This document shows positions 5,597 through 9,569 of a DNA stretch of 9,569 bases, one piece after another. The position numbers and the translations under genes were made by a program. The first letter of the stretch is position 1, and each line of letters starts with the position of its first letter. The notes below the pieces were generated by a model. It searched no databases. It was not told the DNA's origin and was given only the letters and a program-made list of their open reading frames with translations. Source of the DNA: Verrucomicrobiota bacterium (GTDB lineage Bacteria > Verrucomicrobiota > Verrucomicrobiia > Chthoniobacterales > UBA10450); NCBI GenBank assembly GCA_003219225.1, contig QHPZ01000177.1, positions 1 to 9,569 on the forward strand, in the 5' to 3' direction.

Positions 5597-5977
5597 TTAC
5601 TTCTTCGTCCAGCCGGCGAGCATGTTTTTCTTGCGATCTTTGCAGGTGTCGTGGACGAGGGCGAAGGTGAGGTTGTCGCCCTGGCGGTGGAATTTGTATT
5701 CGCCTGGGCCATGGCAGTCTTTCGGCACTTTTTTGCCTTCGTTGGCGGTGATGGTGAAGTTGTCGCCGGCCATCGTGTAGGTGCCGCGGATGTCGATCTT
5801 GCCGTCGTGGTCGCGGTCGACGGTGAAGGTGTTATCGGGATTAATCGTCCAAATCGTGCCAAGCGAGTTGGTCCAGGTGCCGGCGAGGGATTTCCCGGCC
5901 ATGCCTAGCATGTTCGCGCAGCCGCAGAGCGCGGCGATTGAGATACCCGCCAGAATGTAACGCAGATATGTTTTCAT
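5597..5977 (-). CDS. small lipocalin-like lipoprotein
   Basis: A 126-residue predicted lipoprotein. MKTYLRYILAGISIAALCGC ends in the lipobox LCGC with Cys20 lipidated. The mature part alternates short beta-type segments: AGTWTNSLGTIWTINPDNTF (32-51), RGTYTMAGDNFTIT (64-77), GEYKFHRQGDNLTFALV (92-108), ending in WTKK. This pattern of G-T-W opening strands resembles small lipocalin-like stress or detergent-type lipoproteins, but the family is inferred from shape only. Residues 54-62, DRDHDGKID, look like a DxDxDG calcium-binding loop. Cys88 and Cys112 could form a disulfide in the periplasm. No obvious ribosome-binding site precedes ATG 5977, and this is the only good start for the signal. It faces the WxPGYW gene and is followed upstream by the hydrolase gene on the same strand, 50 bases away. 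Confidence 0.75.
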   Translation of the reverse strand: MKTYLRYILAGISIAALCGCANMLGMAGKSLAGTWTNSLGTIWTINPDNTFTVDRDHDGKIDIRGTYTMAGDNFTITANEGKKVPKDCHGPGEYKFHRQGDNLTFALVHDTCKDRKKNMLAGWTKK

Positions 5978-6027
5978 GCGGCCGATGTTCTTCGGCGTCG
6001 GCGCAAGGTCAAGCCGGATCGCGAGAT

Positions 6028-7383
6028 TTAATGTTGTGGCGACTGAAGCCTGCTGAAATCAGGCGCGCGATGAAGGGTCGCGCGCGGTTTGACGCGGGGA
6101 TTCAGGAGCGGGTTGGTCATACGGAAAATCGCGGCCATCATTGCTTCGGCTCTCTCATTCCAGAGGTCGCCGTGGTTTTTGATGATGCTGCGATCAACCT
6201 GTACGTCCCAGTAGGGGACGTCCACATCTCCAACTTGCTTTATCTGCCAAACATCGAGCTTTCCTTTCGCACCGTCTAAAGTGAAGCCGTTGCCAGCATG
6301 GTTATGCTCTAAGTTTTCTTCAAGCGCGGGAAGGCCGTTGGGTGAATTGATTGTCTCATGCTTGTCCACCGTAATATGGTTGATGAGCATTTCGTTGTGA
6401 CCCGGCGTTGAGGTATAAAACTTTCGCTCACTTTGGATCGATCCGTTAGGGCCGGGGACGGCGACTTTGTTGAAGCCTTTGCTAACCGATGCCAGGCCCG
6501 TTCCGATCGGGAAAAAAGTGCCGTTCGCCCAATCACCGGTCGATGTGATCGATACGAAAAGGGGGCGGGTGCCTTCGGTTTTTCGGCTGTACAAGGCGGC
6601 GATCATTTGCCGCGCCAGAATTGAATCGGCCGCGGGGTTAACAACAATGACCAGGTCTGCCGGCATGCTTCGGTCCGAGTCGGCATGGCCATGGATCTCG
6701 GCGTTGATGGCGTGAGCGACGGACCTTTCGACAATCAACCCGCCAAACGAGTGTCCGAGTAACACGGCATATTGGTTTCCCCGCCCTTTGCGACGCGCTT
6801 CTTCAGAGATTGAGGCAATGGCGTCGTAGCAACCGTAATTGCTCGCGAGCCGCTCGGCTGTTGCCTTGCGATTCCAAAAACTAATCTCTTTTAAAAGGGG
6901 AACCGGCGTCAACCGGCCACGCCAGCCAAGATAAACGCCGACTACGTGAAACCCGACGTCTCTGATAGCGGGAGCCCGGTTTAAGCGCGCCAGGAGCGAT
7001 TCGAAGCTCTTAACGTCACCGGATCCAGCGTTATTTTGCCAACCATGGACATAGGTAATGACGAGCGGCTTCGGCGTGTCATGAATCAAGGCGAGCGCGT
7101 TTTGTAGCTGCGTCGGGTCTTGATACGATCCCTGCTCGCCAAACTCGATAAACGCGATCTTATAATCGTTTTCGGTAACAACAGAATTCGTTGGATTCGC
7201 CGTGGTGTTCGGTCGCAGAGGCGAAAGCGACGTGCAGGCTCCCAGCCACATGGCTGCGAACCCAACTGCAAGATTAAGGAAGCGAGCGAACAACTGACAA
7301 CGGTTTATGTCTCGCCTGGTAAAATGGCAATCCGAAAGCCAAAGATGTCGATCTTCGGGCGGCGCGATGTAAACCCTTCGCAT
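6028..7383 (-). CDS. alpha/beta-hydrolase fold lipoprotein (esterase/lipase-like)
   Basis: A predicted membrane-anchored serine hydrolase; substrate unknown. Core motifs, numbered from the longest frame (start 7452): ITYVHGWQNN (132-141) as strand plus oxyanion His-Gly, and YAVLLGHSFGGLIVERS (228-244) with nucleophile Ser235 in G-x-S-x-G. DWANG (307-311) and GHNEM (351-355) are candidates for the acid and His of the triad, unproven. The lipobox LGAC has Cys73 after FARFLNLAVGFAAMW. The longest frame starts at ATG 7452 but overlaps an opposite-strand mini-gene and gives an unnaturally long leader. ATG 7383 has a nearby GGAA and is used here. A TTG at 7293 would give a classic 19-residue lipoprotein signal. 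The C-terminal third (about 360-474) has no recognised domain. It reads divergently from the small basic gene at 7421. Confidence 0.75.
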   Translation of the reverse strand: MRRVYIAPPEDRHLWLSDCHFTRRDINRCQLFARFLNLAVGFAAMWLGACTSLSPLRPNTTANPTNSVVTENDYKIAFIEFGEQGSYQDPTQLQNALALIHDTPKPLVITYVHGWQNNAGSGDVKSFESLLARLNRAPAIRDVGFHVVGVYLGWRGRLTPVPLLKEISFWNRKATAERLASNYGCYDAIASISEEARRKGRGNQYAVLLGHSFGGLIVERSVAHAINAEIHGHADSDRSMPADLVIVVNPAADSILARQMIAALYSRKTEGTRPLFVSITSTGDWANGTFFPIGTGLASVSKGFNKVAVPGPNGSIQSERKFYTSTPGHNEMLINHITVDKHETINSPNGLPALEENLEHNHAGNGFTLDGAKGKLDVWQIKQVGDVDVPYWDVQVDRSIIKNHGDLWNERAEAMMAAIFRMTNPLLNPRVKPRATLHRAPDFSRLQSPQH

Positions 7384-7420
7384 TGCTTCCGCGTGATAGG
7401 TGGTGGAGTATTGAGACCTT

Positions 7421-7534
7421 ATGGGGCACAGCCAAGGCAGAGATAACGCCAAGAAACGCGCCCGCCGCCGGAAAAAGGCGGAGCGTCTCGCCCGCGCAAA
7501 GCGCGAACAAACGGCCGCTAAGCGGCCGAGTTAA
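7421..7534 (+). CDS. Arg/Lys-rich 37-residue mini-protein
   Basis: ATG 7421 to TAA 7532-7534 encodes 37 residues, MGHSQGRDNAKKRARRRKKA followed by ERLARAKREQTAAKRPS. About 16 residues are Arg or Lys, mostly in one long helix-like stretch, as in RNA- or DNA-binding or ribosome-associated basic peptides. Third positions are GC-rich like real genes. A GGAG lies 12 bases before the ATG, rather far for a ribosome-binding site. The end of the gene is a perfect hairpin (7512-7528). It is divergent from the hydrolase, and accepting it argues against the hydrolase start at 7452. The function is unknown. The alternative is a chance ORF. Confidence 0.5.
   Translation: MGHSQGRDNAKKRARRRKKAERLARAKREQTAAKRPS
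7512..7528. terminator. hairpin at the end of the basic mini-gene
   Basis: CGGCCGC and GCGGCCG pair perfectly (7 G/C pairs) around the loop TAA, overlapping the last codons of the mini-gene and followed by AGTTAATAGTTGAT. It is very stable but lacks a proper U-tract, so terminator function is only possible. Confidence 0.4.
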
Positions 7535-7581
7535 TAGTTGATAGGAACTGCGCACCGCGAATGCGGAGCGCGGCCGGCCAG

Positions 7582-7785
7582 CTAAAGGCTCAACGAAACG
7601 CTGATCCGGGCGATGTTGGCCGCGCGAGGAACATTTAGTTTGGTCAACGCCTTCTCCGTATCTGCCTCGCTGAGATGATGTCTGCGCACCACCGGAAGAA
7701 TGGCATTGGCGATTTCTGCGTCGCGAACTATTTGCTGAAACTCGATATGGTGCATTTGGTCGTGAGAGTTTTGTGCGCTGCGCAA
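7582..7785 (-). CDS. short hypothetical protein, possibly a readthrough extension
   Basis: The minus frame from TTG 7785 to TAG 7582 gives 67 residues; from ATG 7755 it gives 57. MHHIEFQQIVRDAEIANAIL and LSEADTEKALTKLNVPRAA have a plausible helical protein look. No ribosome-binding site is clear at either start. The same frame stays open upstream all the way to the TAG that ends the two-helix membrane protein at 7906, so this may be the downstream part of an amber-interrupted gene rather than a separate one. I do not recognise a family. Confidence 0.35.
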   Translation of the reverse strand: MRSAQNSHDQMHHIEFQQIVRDAEIANAILPVVRRHHLSEADTEKALTKLNVPRAANIARISVSLSL

Positions 7786-7905
7786 TGCCCGCCGCTTTGC
7801 GCGACCGTTGGTTCGATGTTTGGCGGTTGCGCTAGTTTTGTGCAGCGGTGCGTTGTTTCTGGCACCGATGCGGCGGCGCAGTGCCTCGCATCTGGTGTGG
7901 CAAAG

Positions 7906-8157
7906 CTAGCGTTCGATCCGAGGAAGGACAGGCGCGATGGCGAAAAAGATAATTGGGATCAGCGCCACGGCCGCGGCCGCAGCAATCGTCGCAATGTTGA
8001 GCGGCAAGCTCAGGGTGGAATCGGCCGGTCGTGGCCATAAAGCGAATGACCCCGCCAGGAACAGAACGCCAATCGCCAAAGCTTCGGTGATAATAAATGC
8101 GATAACCTTTCTGTGATGGCGGCGTCCAAATTCCGATTTCCCGTTTTGGTCTGACAT
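7906..8157 (-). CDS. small two-helix inner-membrane protein
   Basis: An 83-residue protein of unknown function. A charged N-terminus (MSDQNGKSEFGRRHHRK) is followed by two hydrophobic helices, VIAFIITEALAIGVLFLAGS (18-37) and LNIATIAAAAAVALIPIIFF (53-72), and a short basic end PRIER. The Arg/His-rich N-terminus would favour a cytoplasmic location with both termini inside. Only a weak TAAGAT lies before ATG 8157. The stop is TAG 7906-7908, after which the frame continues without a stop for another 107 codons. Candidate roles cannot be assigned from neighbours. Confidence 0.6.
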   Translation of the reverse strand: MSDQNGKSEFGRRHHRKVIAFIITEALAIGVLFLAGSFALWPRPADSTLSLPLNIATIAAAAAVALIPIIFFAIAPVLPRIER

Positions 8158-8696
8158 GTCGATCTTAAATGCGTTCCTGCATCACCGCCCGTTATCGGGA
8201 TGAAACCGCCTCACGACATGCGCGTCGGCGAAAGTGCGTCGCCGGCTGTCGGGTGGCTGGATTATGGCCGCGGCGGCGGAGCGCCGAAAAAATGCCCGCC
8301 TATGCTTTGCCTTTCGATGGTGCGCGAGATAAAGGGCACCGCTTTGCGATAATGTAAGTGTCAATTCCATGTCTGGTTTTCCATTCGAGGGGAAAGTGGC
8401 CGATTGCCGATTGGCCCTCGCGAGATGCGAGCAATCTACAGCACGAACGCCGCTTCCCTAATGTTATTTGTCGCGACGAACTTTTCTTATCGCGAAAAGG
8501 ATGCGCGCCCTTTCTGGTAGATTGTCACGATGCCGCCGTACGTTTACCAAACTACCGCTCCGAACAAGCTGTCGCTGCGAAACGTACGCGCGTCGCACAG
8601 GGCCGCGGCTACTGCGCGAGCAAGAGCAGGAGCACGACGACGGTCACTGCTTCAATTTGAACAACTTGCGCGGATGCAGCGTCTATTGATGCCACT
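8158..8696. other. long spacer without a confident gene
   Basis: About 540 bases between the divergent two-helix gene and the Spy-like gene. It holds a CCGATTG heptad doublet (8400-8413), a short inverted repeat CTTTTC/GAAAAG (8481-8486 and 8494-8499), and a 56-codon basic ORF (8530-8700). The longer ORFs in this stretch have no protein-like character. The promoters of both flanking genes must lie here, but I could not pick out boxes with confidence. Confidence 0.5.
8400..8413. repeat. heptad doublet, 2 x CCGATTG
   Basis: Two perfect adjacent copies of CCGATTG, the same word as the doublet at 3536-3549 shifted by one base. Confidence 0.5.
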
Positions 8697-8700
8697 ATGA
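8530..8700 (+). CDS. possible 56-residue basic ORF overlapping the Spy-like gene
   Basis: ATG 8530 opens a frame encoding MPPYVYQTTAPNKLSLRNVR, then an Ala/Arg-rich segment and LLQFEQLARMQRLLMPL. It stops at TGA 8698-8700, which overlaps the ATG of the next gene as ATGA. The overlap is the only real support. There is no ribosome-binding site and codon use is mixed, so this is a weak candidate for a leader or coupled peptide. Confidence 0.2.
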   Translation: MPPYVYQTTAPNKLSLRNVRASHRAAATARARAGARRRSLLQFEQLARMQRLLMPL

Positions 8701-9014
8701 CTAAATTCATTGCGTTAGTGATGGCAGGATTGTTTGCGGCGGGGGTCGCGTTCGCGGGTGAACACGGCAATTGCGCGAAGCAGGTCGGGAATAAACAGGG
8801 AACAGCGATGGCGTGCAACGTCTCGCTGGCCAATCTGAACCTGACGCCGGAGCAGAAGACCAAGATGGACGCCGTGATGGCGGAACATCAGAAGGCCGGC
8901 TGCACTCCGGAGAGCGAGGCCAAGTACATGCAGGAAACAAAAACCATCCTGAACAAGGAGCAGTACGCCAAGTTCAAGGCGGAGTGCAAAAAGCAGGAAA
9001 AGGCAGCGGCCTGA
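8697..9014 (+). CDS. Spy/CpxP-like small periplasmic protein with four cysteines
   Basis: A 105-residue exported protein. MTKFIALVMAGLFAAGVAFA is a clear Sec signal peptide, cut after Ala20. The mature chain is helical and charged with two LTxxQ-like motifs, LTPEQ (49-53) and LNKEQ (85-89), spaced as in short Spy/CpxP/LTxxQ-type periplasmic proteins, some of which act as chaperones or metal-stress sensors. Cys26, Cys40, Cys69 and Cys97 could form two disulfides, which is not typical of Spy. The C-terminus is Lys/Ala-rich. No good ribosome-binding site precedes ATG 8697, but the signal peptide fixes the start. A candidate intrinsic terminator follows at 9061. It appears to be a single-gene unit. 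Confidence 0.8.
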   Translation: MTKFIALVMAGLFAAGVAFAGEHGNCAKQVGNKQGTAMACNVSLANLNLTPEQKTKMDAVMAEHQKAGCTPESEAKYMQETKTILNKEQYAKFKAECKKQEKAAA

Positions 9015-9060
9015 CGGCGAAACCGGATATCGGATAGCGGACACCGGAAAGAATTCAGCG

Positions 9061-9090
9061 CGCGCCGGGAGTGATCTCGGGGCGCGTTTC
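9061..9090 (+). terminator. candidate intrinsic terminator of the Spy-like gene
   Basis: CGCGCC (9061-9066) pairs with GGCGCG (9081-9086), and GAG (9069-9071) with CTC (9076-9078), around the loop TGAT with a symmetric GG/GG internal loop. TTTCGTT follows. It lies 46 bases after the stop codon. The U-tract is short, but this is the best terminator-like structure in the window. Confidence 0.55.
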
Positions 9091-9177
9091 GTTGTACGAA
9101 AGCTGACCTCCAGTTTTACTCAATGAAGCGGGCGAAGAAGACGGTGACGCCGCCACTGTATTGAGTGTAGGCGAAAT

Positions 9178-9205
9178 GGTGATGAGTGATGGGTGAGGAG
9201 TGATG
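9178..9205. repeat. heptad tandem repeat, RGTGATG type
   Basis: Four adjacent heptamers, GGTGATG, AGTGATG, GGTGAGG and AGTGATG. It is the longest heptad tract in the window and matches the RGTGAC tracts at 2874 and 3469. Confidence 0.75.
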
Positions 9206-9213
9206 AGCGAATG

Positions 9214-9234
9214 ATTGCACATTGCAGATTGCCA
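9214..9234. repeat. heptad tandem repeat, ATTGCAG type
   Basis: ATTGCAC, ATTGCAG and ATTGCCA in tandem, eight bases after the RGTGATG tract. A CGGTCAGCGGTTAA word follows at 9243, similar to CGGTCAGCGGTCTT near 256. Confidence 0.6.
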
Positions 9235-9299
9235 AAGCTCACCGGTCAGCGGTTAAATCTTCGGTCAAGCACTAAGCAACTCTCAACGCTCAACTTCAG

Positions 9300-9569
9300 A
9301 TGAAAGATCTTACGCAAGGCTCCGTGACCAAACATCTGCTGCACATGTCGTCGTTCATGGCGGTGAGCATGGTGGTGCAGACGCTTTACTTGCTGGCGGA
9401 TCTTTTTTGGGTCGGGCGGCTGGGAAAGGAAGCGATCGCGGCGGTCGGCGTGGCCGGCACTCTGATGATGGTCGTGCTGGCGCTGACGCAGATGCTCGGA
9501 GTCGGCACGACGGCGTTGATCGCGCAAGCCGCGGGACGAAAAGACCAGCAGCACGCCGAGCTCGTGTTC
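9300..9569 (+). CDS. MATE-family efflux transporter, N-terminal part
   Basis: The ATG at 9300 opens a frame that runs to the window end (90 codons). The start MKDLTQGSVTKHLLHMSSFM, then a membrane helix (about 12-34) and the loop ADLFWVGRLGKEAIAAVGVA (36-55), are typical of MATE (multidrug and toxin extrusion) proteins, where a D-x-x-F/W-V-G-x-L-G segment follows helix 1. Next come a second helix and GVGTTALIAQAAGRKD, the loop before helix 3. MATE pumps export cationic drugs using Na+ or H+ gradients, but the substrate cannot be told here. There is no clear ribosome-binding site, and heptad repeats sit 65-120 bases upstream. The gene is truncated only by the window edge. Confidence 0.85.
   Translation, partial: MKDLTQGSVTKHLLHMSSFMAVSMVVQTLYLLADLFWVGRLGKEAIAAVGVAGTLMMVVLALTQMLGVGTTALIAQAAGRKDQQHAELVF

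Noticed and set aside
8358..8660. 100-codon plus ORF in the spacer before the Spy-like gene
   Set aside because: There is no ribosome-binding site, the composition is mixed and unlike a folded protein, and it begins upstream of a heptad repeat.

Overview
The window looks like chromosomal DNA from a high-GC, free-living Gram-negative bacterium. Lipoprotein and Sec signal peptides, a Spy/CpxP-like periplasmic protein and WxPGYW-repeat envelope proteins point to a diderm. The intergenic style (period-7 short tandem repeats plus a roughly 106-bp CACAGAG-type dispersed repeat) together with the WxxGxW proteins recalls soil Verrucomicrobia, but this is an inference and no rRNA or marker gene is present to settle it.

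Left part (1-2800): the 3' end of an unidentified gene (2-70), a possible decayed gene (134-311), then a large MFS transporter gene (308-1890). The transporter is broken near its 5' end: the natural start and first membrane helix are in one frame and the rest in another. After an apparently gene-free spacer comes a SLATT-domain-like two-helix membrane protein gene on the minus strand (2273-2798), also split by a frameshift. Both look like pseudogenes, or both carry sequence errors.

Middle (2800-6030): small exported envelope proteins: an 89-aa Tyr/Pro-rich secreted protein (minus), a W-PGHW lipoprotein (minus), a 367-aa WxPGYW-repeat protein with a long disordered basic tail (plus) and a 126-aa lipocalin-like lipoprotein (minus). 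Two copies of the dispersed repeat lie at 3562-3668 and 4209-4314. The second abuts an acidic C-terminal ORF remnant.

Right part (6028-9569): an alpha/beta-hydrolase lipoprotein (minus), a divergent 37-residue Arg/Lys-rich mini-protein (plus), a two-helix small membrane protein whose frame stays open beyond its TAG stop into a second short ORF (minus), a Spy/CpxP-like periplasmic protein with a good candidate terminator (plus), and the 5' end of a MATE-family efflux gene running off the window (plus).

There is no clear operon or complete multi-gene system. Most genes are single units separated by repeat-bearing spacers. The nearest thing to a defence component is the broken, partnerless SLATT-like gene. 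The more unusual material is the heptad repeat family, the dispersed repeat touching an ORF, the amber-interrupted reading frame and the basic mini-protein.
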